This document shows positions 44,606 through 54,044 of a stretch of DNA of 64,000 bases, piece by piece. This DNA is from Prevotella melaninogenica (lineage in GTDB: Bacteria; Bacteroidota; Bacteroidia; Bacteroidales; Bacteroidaceae): contig NZ_CP072347.1 in the NCBI RefSeq assembly GCF_018127925.1, forward strand, positions 1,304,501-1,368,500. The letters are read 5' to 3'. Position 1 is the first letter of the stretch. Every line of letters begins with the position of its first letter. The translations under genes were made by a program, and so were the position numbers. The notes under the pieces are model-generated. The model saw only the letters and a list, made by a program, of their open reading frames with translations, was not told the DNA's origin and ran no database searches.

Positions 44606-46709
44606 CCCAAGTTTAACCGGCAAAATTATTTTTCATAAATTTTCGGGATGTTTTGTGTAGTATCAATTTGATAAATGGTTGATAATCAAGTATAGGGTAT
44701 TGTAACGAGGAGTAAAATCTGATTTGTAGGACACAGTCATATCAAAATTATTTTGTTACTTTGCACTCATGCACGCAAATGTACAGACACGATTCAACCC
44801 TGCCACAGGGGACATGGCTCCTTATTATCGCATCAAGGAGTCATATCGTGATGTGCAGGGTCATGTACATTCGCTAATTCTTTTGAACATCGGGTTCGAA
44901 CCTTCACTTACTGCTGTACAGGTTCGAAAAATTGCATACGCTCTTACCGAACGCTTCAAAAACAGAAGTACACCCTCGCTTTTCAAAGAATACCTTGACG
45001 GTCTTACTCCTATTGAACAGGCAAAGGCTGACGAATGGTGGAGCCGTATGGAGAAAGAAGGTGGAATCGATCGGTTTAATAAGGAAGAGCAGAGGTCGCT
45101 GAGAAAATATGAGAACTACATAGACCTTGAGACGGCAAACTATACTGACGCAAGGAATGTTGGTGCTGAGTGGCTCTGCAAGCAGACAATAGACAAGCTG
45201 CAATTAGAGGGTTTCCTGCGCAAAAACGGCTGGACGGAAAATGCAATACACACGGCTTTGTCAGCATTGATTGTTCGCACGGTATATGCTGTTTCTGAAC
45301 GTTCATCTTATTATTATTTGCGCGATAACTCGGCTGCCGCTGAACTTTATAGTGGAGTTCCTGGCTGGACACCAGGGATCAATTCTCTGTATAAAATCAC
45401 TGACAAGTTATATGAACTAAAGGAACAGTTAGAGCGTCATTTGTGCAGCGTTACTGACAATCTCTTTAATATAGACAACAAGCTGATGCTCTTCGACTTA
45501 ACCAACTTCTATTTCGAGGGTAGCAAGCGTAATAGCGATAAAGCCAAGTTCGGTCGTTCAAAAGAAAAACGCTCTGACTGTAAGCTACTTGTACTTGCAT
45601 TATGTATCAATAAAGAAGGTTTTATACGTTATTCTTCTATCTTAGAGGGTAATACAGCAGATCCCAAGTCTCTACCCAATATGATTGATACGTTAGCAAA
45701 GAGGAATCCATCACGAAGCAAGGATACGCTCGTTGTCATGGATGCAGGTGTTGCCACGGAAGAGAACTTGGAGCTAATAAAGAAAAAGGGTTACAATTAT
45801 CTCTGCGTATCCCGTACGAAAATGAAAGACTATACGCTCAGTGATGATAACAAGAGCGTTACAGTAATGGATGCCCGTCGGCAGAAGATAACGCTGAAAG
45901 AGATTAAGACAGAAGATGATAAGGATTATTATCTCGAAATAACATCTCCTTCGAAAGCTATGACAGAGTCGTCCATGAACAGGGTCTGGAGAGAGCGTTT
46001 TGAGATGGAACTGCAGAGGATAAACGAAGGAATCTCCAAGAAAGGTGGAACAAAAACCTATGAAAAGGTTGTTGAATGTACAGGACGTGCCATACAGAAG
46101 TACCTTTCTATAGTGAAGTTCTACCAGATAAGCTACATAAAAAACGAGAAGAAACCCAAGCAGATGCTACGTGTAGACTGGGAGATAAAAGACCTCTCGG
46201 CAATGGAATCTGGGCATGGAGTCTATTTCCTCCGCAGCAATGTCAGAACACTTTCTGAGCGTGTAACATGGGAATACTACAATCTCATTCGTGAGATAGA
46301 ATGTACGAACAAACAACTAAAGAATGATCTCAACCTCCGTCCTATCTATCATCAGAAAGATGAGCGAAGCGACGCACACCTCTTCTTCGGTTTATTAGCC
46401 TACTGGGTGGTAAACACCATCCGTTGTCAATTAAAACGAGAAGGAGAATCCTGTTACTGGACCGAGATAGTACGACGTATGAGCACTCAAAAGCTCGTCA
46501 CCACAAAAGGGAAGAATCCATTAGGTGAAACCATCGAGATGCGCCAATGTAGTAGTCCTTCGAAGCAAGCAAAACAGATATACGATAAGTTGAACTTAAA
46601 ACACTCACCATTCAAAAAGAATAAAATTTGTAGGACACAGAGCCCATAAGAAAAACGAGGAAAGTACGGTAACAGTAACAATTAGGCGAAGGTGGGTGTT
46701 AAACTTGGG
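44606..46709 (+). mobile_element. Insertion sequence, IS4 superfamily (IS1634-like), 2104 bp
   Basis: Terminal inverted repeats CCCAAGTTTAAC (44606-44617) and GTTAAACTTGGG (46698-46709) are perfect over 12 bp. They are flanked by CTAA on both sides (44602-44605 and 46710-46713), a candidate target duplication. A further direct repeat, ATTTGTAGGACACAG, occurs inside both ends, near 44723 and 46626. The single transposase gene is intact, so the element may be active. It separates the serpin gene from its promoter. Confidence 0.85.
44769..46649 (+). CDS. DDE transposase of the IS4/IS1634-like group
   Basis: The 626-aa protein has an RNase H-like DDE core. The first Asp is in MLFDLTNFYFEGSK, the second in LVVMDAGVATEEN, and the Glu in EYYNLIREIECTNKQLKNDL, which also supplies the Lys of the IS4 YREK signature. 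A beta-rich insertion lies between the second Asp and the Glu. No frameshift or internal stop is present. The start is the ATG just behind a TTACTTTG box at about 44757. The last residues (CRTQSP) are encoded by the internal repeat ATTTGTAGGACACAG. Confidence 0.9.
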   Translation: MHANVQTRFNPATGDMAPYYRIKESYRDVQGHVHSLILLNIGFEPSLTAVQVRKIAYALTERFKNRSTPSLFKEYLDGLTPIEQAKADEWWSRMEKEGGIDRFNKEEQRSLRKYENYIDLETANYTDARNVGAEWLCKQTIDKLQLEGFLRKNGWTENAIHTALSALIVRTVYAVSERSSYYYLRDNSAAAELYSGVPGWTPGINSLYKITDKLYELKEQLERHLCSVTDNLFNIDNKLMLFDLTNFYFEGSKRNSDKAKFGRSKEKRSDCKLLVLALCINKEGFIRYSSILEGNTADPKSLPNMIDTLAKRNPSRSKDTLVVMDAGVATEENLELIKKKGYNYLCVSRTKMKDYTLSDDNKSVTVMDARRQKITLKEIKTEDDKDYYLEITSPSKAMTESSMNRVWRERFEMELQRINEGISKKGGTKTYEKVVECTGRAIQKYLSIVKFYQISYIKNEKKPKQMLRVDWEIKDLSAMESGHGVYFLRSNVRTLSERVTWEYYNLIREIECTNKQLKNDLNLRPIYHQKDERSDAHLFFGLLAYWVVNTIRCQLKREGESCYWTEIVRRMSTQKLVTTKGKNPLGETIEMRQCSSPSKQAKQIYDKLNLKHSPFKKNKICRTQSP

Positions 46710-46733
46710 CTAAATCTAAACAGACAAATCGCT

Positions 46734-48038
46734 ATGACAAGAAAACTTCTATATGTCCCTATCCTACTTTTATTAGTTTGTTGCACACAATCTAAAAAAG
46801 CTCTACATATACTTGAAAATACAGCTAAGGAGGCTACAAAAAGTTCACAGCTGACACTTGAAGAAGCTGCTAAAAAAGCCAAAACAGATTATGTTCTGTC
46901 TGAAAAGGAGACAAAGTTCGTCTCAAGTTCAAACACGTTCAGTCTGAAATTGTTCCAACTATTAGCCAACAAGAACAGTAAGGAGAGTATAGTTTTATCG
47001 CCCATGGCTGTCGTTTATTCATTGGACATGATTAACAACGGTGCAAACGGAAAGACACAAGAGGTCATTTCGAAAGCACTTGGCTATACGGCTAATGACC
47101 TTGATGCCATTAACTCACTTAACAGAACAATGCTGATTGGTCAGAGAAAGGAGGAGACGAACGTAAACAATGAGTCGATGGGATATATGATTACTGCCAA
47201 CTTCCTAATGCTACACGAGCAAACAAAGGTATTACCCGATTTTCAAGAAGCATTAGAACACTATTATTTTACCAATATTATCGACTCTGCCAACACTCCG
47301 AAGGGCAAAGAAAGTGCTAACAAACTTTGTAAAACAATCACCAAAGGTGAGATTCAATCCTTACCTATCAACCTTACAGGACCTCGTGCCGCACAGCTTA
47401 TCAATGCCGTTACGCTTAAGACGGCTTGGTCGTTACCGTTCGATAAAGATATTACAAAGCCTATGCCTTTCTTCACTGAGGATGGTAAAAGCAAGCAGGT
47501 CAATATGATGAGAAACTATGATACGATGCAAAAGTATCAAGGTTATACCACAAAGGATTATCAAGTGCTGCGTATGCCTTTAGAAAACGGTTTTAGCTTT
47601 TATGCTGTCCTACCTCTAAAGAAGAATAACTTGCAGGATGTCATTCGCAAGTTAACAATCAAAGAATTGCATAAAATCTCTCAAAACACCAAAGCGTATG
47701 ACTATGTAAACGTACTGTTTCCACGCTTTACCATCTCTGCGAATATTCCTATGAAACAGCTTTATGGTGAGATGGGCTTAGGTAATCTATTCTCTCGCGA
47801 AGCCGATTTCGGTAAAATGAGTGCTCAACCACTTGCTGTTGACGATGTTTTCCAGCAGATAAACATGAATGTTAACGAGGAAGGAATCAGTGCAAAAGCC
47901 ATTCAAGTGATGCTATTCGCCAAATTATCAGCTATGGATAGTTCATCTACGTTCACCTTCAAGGCTGACCATCCTTTCCTTTATTACATCCTTGATAAGT
48001 ATAACAACATCTGTTTTATTGGGAAATATATGGGTTAA
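46734..48038 (+). CDS. Serpin-family lipoprotein
   Basis: The 434-aa protein has a lipoprotein signal (VPILLLLVCC). The start at 46734 is chosen because the longer frame would begin inside the IS end. The serpin fold is clear from VLSPMAVVYSLDMINNGANGKTQEV, INAVTLKTAWSLPFD, FYAVLPLKK and VLFPRFTIS. The hinge NEEGISAKAIQVMLF precedes the reactive loop (about 405-415, AKLSAMDSSS), and the ADHPFLYYI motif closes it. The hinge is less alanine-rich than in classic inhibitors, so inhibitory activity is possible but unsure. It would protect the surface from proteases. The IS lies in its 5' leader. Confidence 0.92.
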   Translation: MTRKLLYVPILLLLVCCTQSKKALHILENTAKEATKSSQLTLEEAAKKAKTDYVLSEKETKFVSSSNTFSLKLFQLLANKNSKESIVLSPMAVVYSLDMINNGANGKTQEVISKALGYTANDLDAINSLNRTMLIGQRKEETNVNNESMGYMITANFLMLHEQTKVLPDFQEALEHYYFTNIIDSANTPKGKESANKLCKTITKGEIQSLPINLTGPRAAQLINAVTLKTAWSLPFDKDITKPMPFFTEDGKSKQVNMMRNYDTMQKYQGYTTKDYQVLRMPLENGFSFYAVLPLKKNNLQDVIRKLTIKELHKISQNTKAYDYVNVLFPRFTISANIPMKQLYGEMGLGNLFSREADFGKMSAQPLAVDDVFQQINMNVNEEGISAKAIQVMLFAKLSAMDSSSTFTFKADHPFLYYILDKYNNICFIGKYMG

Positions 48039-48091
48039 GGATTCTCCCATTAAATACGTAGTTTGAAAATAGAAGCAAGGCTTACTCTTGC

Positions 48092-48470
48092 ATGGTATGA
48101 CTACGCACAAATTAGATGGTCGTAAAAGGGGGGATAAACTACAAGGTGAAATGCAATTAGCCACGATGTCTATCCACCTTCTACCAACAACTTATCCCCA
48201 CATTACGCTATTTGTAAACTCTTTTCATACACCACGACACCAACACATGCTCTTTTGGCATCTTAAAGACGCCTAATTGACTTGCTAAAGGTGCCCTTTT
48301 GAAGTCTTACTAACGCCCTTTTGAAGTCCAATTAAGCATCTTTTCCAACGCTACTTTATAACTTACTGACTCTCTGTAGGTTACAAACCTGCTTTTTACA
48401 CATATTTTTACCGCTATTTATAGAGGTTTTATTCAAAATTATGTAATGTTTTTTCAAAGCCTTGTCCGAA
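48092..48470 (+). repeat. Dispersed ~370-bp intergenic element, copy 2
   Basis: It corresponds to 42553-42930, with the shared blocks GACTTGCTAAAGGTGCCCTT, ACTAACGCCCTTTTGAAGTC and TATTTTTACCGCTATTTATA. It follows the serpin gene as copy 1 follows the small membrane protein gene. No ORF is conserved between the copies. Confidence 0.8.
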
Positions 48471-48562
48471 TTTTGAAGTATTAAATTATTTGTCTTCATG
48501 AAAACAACTTGGCAATGATAACATTCTTGAGAAATAATATTGCTGATAATTACACAACTTCA

Positions 48563-48593
48563 TTGCTTCTTTGTGTTATTTTTACTAACTTTG
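48563..48593 (+). promoter_or_regulatory. Distal promoter of the ABC-F gene
   Basis: TTG (48563-48565), 20 bp, TAACTTTG (48586-48593). The transcript would begin with the hairpin TGCATTA-CATA-TAATGCA (48594-48611). A second -7 box, TATCTTTG (48783-48790), lies close to the gene. Confidence 0.6.
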
Positions 48594-48606
48594 TGCATTA
48601 CATATA

Positions 48607-48687
48607 ATGCAGAGAAAACTTAGGTTTAAACCGACATTAGTCATTAGAACCTATACATATTGTGGTCTGACGAGCGATTTGGCTTAA
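48607..48687 (+). CDS. Possible 26-codon leader peptide before the ABC-F gene
   Basis: The ATG at 48607 lies at the 3' foot of the first hairpin of the predicted leader. The frame runs 26 codons (it begins MQRKLRFKPTLVIRT) and stops at 48685-48687 inside a second hairpin, TTTGGCTTA-AA-TAAGCCAAA (48678-48697). Leader peptides with ribosome-dependent attenuation are known for antibiotic-resistance ABC-F genes. There is no evidence yet of translation. Confidence 0.3.
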   Translation: MQRKLRFKPTLVIRTYTYCGLTSDLA

Positions 48688-48818
48688 ATAAGCCAAAGAT
48701 ATGGTTTGTAAGGAGTTTAAAACAGTTCTTGATTCTTTGATATAAGGCTGTTTAGGAACTTTCTTATTCAAAAATAAAATATTATCTTTGCAAAGAACAT
48801 TTAGGAAAGAAAAAGAAA

Positions 48819-50819
48819 ATGATATCAATAGACGGACTAACGGTGGAATTCGGTGTGAAGCCATTGTTTAAGGATGTTTCATTCGTCATCAATGAACGAG
48901 ACAGGATAGCCTTGGTGGGAAAGAACGGTGCGGGAAAGTCAACGATGCTGAAGATTCTCTGTGGGATGCAGAAGCCTACGAGCGGAGTTGTGTCTGTACC
49001 GAACGATACGACAATCGGTTATCTCCCACAGGTGATGAAGCTTTCTGACGATACGACCGTGAAGGAAGAGACGCGTAAGGCTTTCGCTGACAAGACGAAG
49101 ATTGAAGAGAGACTCAAGAAGATGGAGCAGGAAATGGCTGAGCGAACTGACTATGAGAGTGAGGGATACGCAGAGTTAGTGGAACGCTTTACAACTGAGC
49201 ATGAACGATACATGATGATGGGAGGAGAGAATTATGAGGCTGAGATAGAGCGTACGCTGACGGGTCTCGGATTCAGCCGTGATGACTTCGATCGCCCTAC
49301 ACGTGAGTTCTCTGGCGGATGGCGTATGCGTATCGAGCTGGCGAAGATTCTTCTCCGTCGTCCGGACGTACTCCTATTAGATGAGCCAACGAACCACCTT
49401 GACATTGAGTCAATTCAATGGTTGGAGCAATTCCTTGCCCAAAGTGCTAAGGCTGTAGTACTGGTTAGTCACGACCGAGCATTTGTTAATAATGTAACGA
49501 ACCGTACGCTTGAGATAACCTGTGGCCATGTGGAAGACTATCGGGTGAAGTATGACGAGTATCTTGTCCTTAGGAAAGAACGTCGCGAACAGCAGCTTCG
49601 TGCCTATGAGAACCAACAGAAGGAGATTGCCGACACTAAGGCGTTTATCGAACGGTTCCGTTATCAGGCTACGAAAGCCGTACAGGTGCAGCAACGCATC
49701 CGTCAGTTGGAGAAGATAGTACCCATAGAAGTGGATGAGGTGGACAATTCGGCTATGCGCCTGAAGTTTCCTCCATGTCTGAGAAGTGGAGACTATCCAG
49801 TCATTGCAGAGGGCTTGGGGAAGACTTATCCAAGTAGACTGCATAGTGACGGACCGGGTCAGACGGTCTTTGAGGGTGTCGACCTTATTATTAAAAGAGG
49901 TGAGAAAGTGGCCTTCGTCGGTAAGAACGGTGAGGGAAAGTCTACCTTCGTGAAGTGTATCATGGGTGAGATACCATTTGATGGTACGCTGAAGATAGGG
50001 CATAACGTGCAAATTGGTTATTTCGCACAGAACCAGGCACAACTGTTAGACGAGAACCTTACGATCTATGAAACTATCGATAGGGTGGCTACAGGAGACA
50101 TGCGTCTGAGGATAAACGACCTCCTCGGTGCGTTTATGTTTGGTGGAGAGACGTCAGAGAAGTATGTTAAAGTACTCTCAGGAGGTGAGCGTTCGCGCTT
50201 AGCGATGATTAAGCTATTGCTTGAACCAGTAAACCTTCTTATCCTTGATGAGCCTACTAACCACCTCGACATAGCCTCAAAGGAAGTGTTGAAGGAGGCC
50301 ATTAAGGCCTTTGACGGTACGGCAATCATCGTGAGCCACGACCGTGAGTTCCTCGATGGACTGGTAAGTAAGGTCTATGAGTTCGGTGGTGGTAAGGTGA
50401 GAGAGCATTTAGGGGGTATCTATGATTGGTTGAGGAGCCCCCTCCAACTCCCCCGAAAGGGGGAGAGTGCAGAGAACCTCTCACTAACATCATCAAAATC
50501 TAATAATAACCAAAATGTTTCTCCCCTCCCTTCGGAGGGGTCGGGGGAGGCTTCGGGTGAGGCCCTATCCTACGCTGAACGCAAAGAGCTACAGAAGAAG
50601 ATTCGTAAGGCTCAGCGTGCTGTGGACGAGTCTGAGGCTAAGATAGCAAAGTTGGAAGCACGTAAGAGCGAACTTGATGAACTCCTGATGGCTCCCGAAA
50701 ATGCCTCAAATATGGAACTCGTGACGGAATATACCAACCTTCAGCGTGAACTCGATGAGGAAAACGAACGATGGATGGTGCTCTCAGAAGAGCTTGAGAC
50801 TTTGAACTTTGAACTTTGA
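48819..50819 (+). CDS. ABC-F family ATPase (Uup/EttA-like)
   Basis: The 666-aa soluble protein has two ATP-binding cassettes: Walker A GKNGAGKST and GKNGEGKST, signatures FSGGWRMR and LSGGERSR, and two LDEPTNHLDI Walker B motifs. The linker between the cassettes (KERREQQLRAYENQQKEIADTK) carries the P-site interaction arm of ABC-F proteins, and the C-terminus is a coiled coil. These proteins act on the ribosome. Residues about 540-580 are encoded by an inserted palindromic repeat (50438-50558). The last codons and the stop are made by the first units of a heptamer repeat. Confidence 0.9.
   Translation: MISIDGLTVEFGVKPLFKDVSFVINERDRIALVGKNGAGKSTMLKILCGMQKPTSGVVSVPNDTTIGYLPQVMKLSDDTTVKEETRKAFADKTKIEERLKKMEQEMAERTDYESEGYAELVERFTTEHERYMMMGGENYEAEIERTLTGLGFSRDDFDRPTREFSGGWRMRIELAKILLRRPDVLLLDEPTNHLDIESIQWLEQFLAQSAKAVVLVSHDRAFVNNVTNRTLEITCGHVEDYRVKYDEYLVLRKERREQQLRAYENQQKEIADTKAFIERFRYQATKAVQVQQRIRQLEKIVPIEVDEVDNSAMRLKFPPCLRSGDYPVIAEGLGKTYPSRLHSDGPGQTVFEGVDLIIKRGEKVAFVGKNGEGKSTFVKCIMGEIPFDGTLKIGHNVQIGYFAQNQAQLLDENLTIYETIDRVATGDMRLRINDLLGAFMFGGETSEKYVKVLSGGERSRLAMIKLLLEPVNLLILDEPTNHLDIASKEVLKEAIKAFDGTAIIVSHDREFLDGLVSKVYEFGGGKVREHLGGIYDWLRSPLQLPRKGESAENLSLTSSKSNNNQNVSPLPSEGSGEASGEALSYAERKELQKKIRKAQRAVDESEAKIAKLEARKSELDELLMAPENASNMELVTEYTNLQRELDEENERWMVLSEELETLNFEL
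50438..50558. repeat. In-frame palindromic C/G-rich element inside the ABC-F gene
   Basis: Left arm CCCCCTCCAACTCCCCCG (about 50438-50466) and right arm CTCCCCTCCCTTCGGAGG (about 50521-50550) are inverted forms of one another with differences. The encoded segment (LQLPRKGESAENLSL and onward) replaces the linker before the C-terminal coiled coil. The same repeat family is inside the gene at 58021. Confidence 0.8.
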
Positions 50820-50894
50820 ACATTGAGCTTTGAACATTGAACTTTGAACTTTGAATTTTGAACATTGAGCTTTGAACATTGAACATTGAACATT
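50804..50894. repeat. Heptanucleotide repeat (GAACTTT)13 at the end of the ABC-F gene
   Basis: Thirteen 7-bp units (GAACTTT, GAACATT, GAGCTTT, GAATTTT) start inside the coding sequence and provide its stop codon. A GTAATCATAATTATGAATT copy (50903-50945) follows. Confidence 0.85.
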
Positions 50895-50963
50895 GCCTAC
50901 ATCGGTAATCATAATTATGAATTCTGAATTTTGAATTATGAATTAAACCAAATATTTTTTACT

Positions 50964-52997
50964 ATGCGTATCAAAAAACTTTTACCAATGATGCTCCTTG
51001 CATCTGCTCCCTTTACCGCTATGGCACAGGGACAAGCAGGTATCAAGGCAGAGAATCTCGACAAGTCGGTGCGTCCGGCTGACGATTTCTTCACGTTTGC
51101 CACAGGTGGATGGCAGAAACTCAATCCACTTCCTGGTGCCTTCTCACGCTTCGGCTCGTTCGATCAGCTACAGGAGAACAACAACAAGCGTATCAACACA
51201 ATCCTCACTGATCTGCTAAAGAAGCAGGGTAAGGAAGGGTCAACAGAAAGAAAGTTAGGCGACTTCTATAAGCTCGCTATGGACTCAGTGCGCCGTAACA
51301 AGGAAGGCGTAAGTCCTGTTAAGCCTCTGCTCAGTGAGATGGAGAATGCAAAGACTCTGTCTGACCTTCGTGCCCTTCAGCTGAAGTATGCAAGCTTCGG
51401 CTATGGTGTGCCAATGGGCTACTCTTTTGAGGCTGACGAGAAGAATGCGAAGATGAATATCCTCCTTATCTATCAGGACGGACTGAGCCTCGGACAAAAG
51501 GAGTACTATCTTGATAATGATAAGGCTACGACAGACATCCGTAATGCCTTCCGCCAGTTCATTGCTAATATGTTCCGCCTCTATGGCTTCTCTGATACAC
51601 AGGCTGCGGCTAAGCGTGATGCTGTGATGCGTTATGAGACAATGTTGGCTTTGATCTCAAAGAGCCGTACGGAGTTACGTGACGTGGAGGCTAACTATAA
51701 CAAGATGACACTCAGCGAGTTTAAGGAGAAGTATCCTAATATCCCACTTGAGCAGTTGGCAAACGCTGAAGGTATTAAGAGCGAGTATATCCAGACGATG
51801 GTTGTATGTCAGCCAGCCTTCCTTGCAGGTGTTGACAAACTGACATCTACAGAGACTGCTGACGAACTCCGTGCACGTATGGAATGGAACGCAATCCTTG
51901 CTTCAGCTAACTATCTGAGTGATGATGTGCGTGCGGAATACTTCAACTTCTTCAGTAAGACGATGCGTGGTACAAAGGAAGACTATCCTCGTTGGAAGCG
52001 TGCTACACAGCAGGTGGAGAAGCAGATGGGTGAGGCGCTCGGCAGAATCTACTGTGAGCGTTACTTCCCAGCCACAAGCAAGAAGCGTATGGAAGACCTC
52101 ATCAAGAACCTTGAGGTGAGTCTTGCTGAACGTATCAAGGCTCAGGACTGGATGAGTGAGGCTACTAAGAAGGCTGCACTTGAGAAACTCTCTACCTTCT
52201 ATGTAAAGGTGGGTTACCCTAACAAATGGAAGGACTTGAGCCAGCTTACGATTGACCCTTCAAAGTCATATTATGAAAATGTGCAGACCTGCCAGAAGTT
52301 CTGGGCAGAGGATGCTATCAAGGAGAAAGCTGGTAAGCCAGTAGACAAGGATAAGTGGCTGATGACTCCTCAGACGGTGAATGCTTATTATAACCCTACG
52401 ACGAATGAAATTTGCTTCCCTGCTGGTATCCTTCAGTATCCATTCTTCGACCCTAAGGCTGATGATGCCTTTAACTATGGTGCCATCGGTGTGGTAATTG
52501 GTCATGAGATGACACATGGATTCGATGACCAGGGACGCCATTATGACAAGGATGGTAATATGACAGACTGGTGGACAGAAGAGGATGGTAAGAATTTCGA
52601 GGCACGTACGGGTAAGTATGCTGACTTCTTTAGTGCTATCAAGGTATTGCCTGACCTCAATGCAAATGGTAAACTCACATTGGGTGAGAACCTTGCTGAC
52701 CACGGTGGTCTTGAGGTGGCTTTCAATGCTTTTGAGAAGACACCAGAGGCAAAGAAGGGCAAGGTCATTATGGGCTTTACTCCAGAACAGCGTTTCTTCA
52801 TCGCTTATGCAGGCGTATGGGCAAACAATATCACTGAGGCTGAAATCCGCAGTCGTGTGAAGAGTGATCCTCACTCTCTTGGCGAGTGGCGTGTGAATGG
52901 CGCTCTGCCTCATATCAATGCGTGGTATAAGGCATTCGGCGTGAAGGAGGGTGATAAGCTCTTCATTCCTGAGAATGAGCGTTTGAAGCTGTGGTAA
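50964..52997 (+). CDS. Secreted M13-family zinc metallopeptidase (PepO-like)
   Basis: The 677-aa protein starts at MRIKKLLPMMLL, because this gives a regular signal peptide ending AMAQ. The longer upstream frame lies in a repeat. M13 features are complete: VIGHEMTHGFDDQG (His514, Glu515, His518), ENLADHGGLEVAF with the third zinc ligand and the Asp, and NAYYNPTTNEICFPAGILQ. The substrate-binding FRVNGPLPH-type motif appears as WRVNGALPHINAWYKAF. The enzyme cuts oligopeptides in the periplasm or at the surface. Confidence 0.93.
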   Translation: MRIKKLLPMMLLASAPFTAMAQGQAGIKAENLDKSVRPADDFFTFATGGWQKLNPLPGAFSRFGSFDQLQENNNKRINTILTDLLKKQGKEGSTERKLGDFYKLAMDSVRRNKEGVSPVKPLLSEMENAKTLSDLRALQLKYASFGYGVPMGYSFEADEKNAKMNILLIYQDGLSLGQKEYYLDNDKATTDIRNAFRQFIANMFRLYGFSDTQAAAKRDAVMRYETMLALISKSRTELRDVEANYNKMTLSEFKEKYPNIPLEQLANAEGIKSEYIQTMVVCQPAFLAGVDKLTSTETADELRARMEWNAILASANYLSDDVRAEYFNFFSKTMRGTKEDYPRWKRATQQVEKQMGEALGRIYCERYFPATSKKRMEDLIKNLEVSLAERIKAQDWMSEATKKAALEKLSTFYVKVGYPNKWKDLSQLTIDPSKSYYENVQTCQKFWAEDAIKEKAGKPVDKDKWLMTPQTVNAYYNPTTNEICFPAGILQYPFFDPKADDAFNYGAIGVVIGHEMTHGFDDQGRHYDKDGNMTDWWTEEDGKNFEARTGKYADFFSAIKVLPDLNANGKLTLGENLADHGGLEVAFNAFEKTPEAKKGKVIMGFTPEQRFFIAYAGVWANNITEAEIRSRVKSDPHSLGEWRVNGALPHINAWYKAFGVKEGDKLFIPENERLKLW

Positions 52998-53163
52998 ACT
53001 AATACAATACATTATTTGAAGACAGAGTGACATAAAGACATGTTTTCTAAATGTCATATTCTTCGTTGTATCTTTAAACATGTTATTTGTTATTCTGTCT
53101 TCTTAAATACTTCTTTCTCTTTTAATAATTTTAGTTCGTTCTGTCTTTTTCTCTGTAGTTTTC

Positions 53164-53194
53164 TTTGCTGTATTAATATCTTTTGTTACTTTTG
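53164..53194 (+). promoter_or_regulatory. Promoter of cassette B leader
   Basis: TTTG (53164-53167), 19 bp, TACTTTTG (53187-53194). It lies about 180 bp before the CT repeat. Confidence 0.75.
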
Positions 53195-53218
53195 CAGCCG
53201 AAAAAGAGAATAGTGACA

Positions 53219-53800
<582 letters not shown>

Positions 53801-54004
53801 ATGAGAAAGAAACAAGAAAAGAAGAATTATTCTGCACCAAGTTGCATGATAATTCAAGTAAGCGAAACCACTTATTTGATGGACACGTCGTTCCCTAGCC
53901 AGCACAGGAAGGCAAATAAGGCTACTGGTCCTGCTGCTGCTAAGGCAAGTCAATGGGATGAGAAAGACTTCGAAGACGAAGCCCCTACACCATGGGAAGA
54001 CTAA
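53801..54004 (+). CDS. Small conserved protein of cassette B (67 aa), function unknown
   Basis: It is the counterpart of the 69-aa protein at 19087. Shared positions include Pro-x-Cys-x-Ile, SE-T-x-x-L-M, TSFPSQH, TGP, AKA and the final WED. The N-terminus is Lys-rich (MRKKQEKKNY), the C-terminus acidic. It has no signal peptide and no named family. It starts 52 nt behind the long leader frame and is followed after 40 nt by the fimbrillin gene. Conservation of the central TSFPSQH block between two diverged copies shows it is a real protein. Confidence 0.7.
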   Translation: MRKKQEKKNYSAPSCMIIQVSETTYLMDTSFPSQHRKANKATGPAAAKASQWDEKDFEDEAPTPWED

Positions 54005-54044
54005 TAGAGAGTTATTAACTAAAAGAACAAAGTAAAACGAATAA

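Noticed and set aside
44606-46709. Larger mobile element or genomic island around the IS
   Set aside because: Apart from the transposase and its ends there is no integrase, relaxase or attachment site in the neighbourhood; flanking genes look chromosomal.
46692-46733. Longer serpin start inside the right IS end
   Set aside because: It would add 14 residues before an ideal lipoprotein signal peptide and begins within the terminal inverted repeat region.
48088-48276. 62-codon frame in the dispersed element
   Set aside because: The frame is not kept in the other copy at 42.5 kb, so the element is not protein coding.
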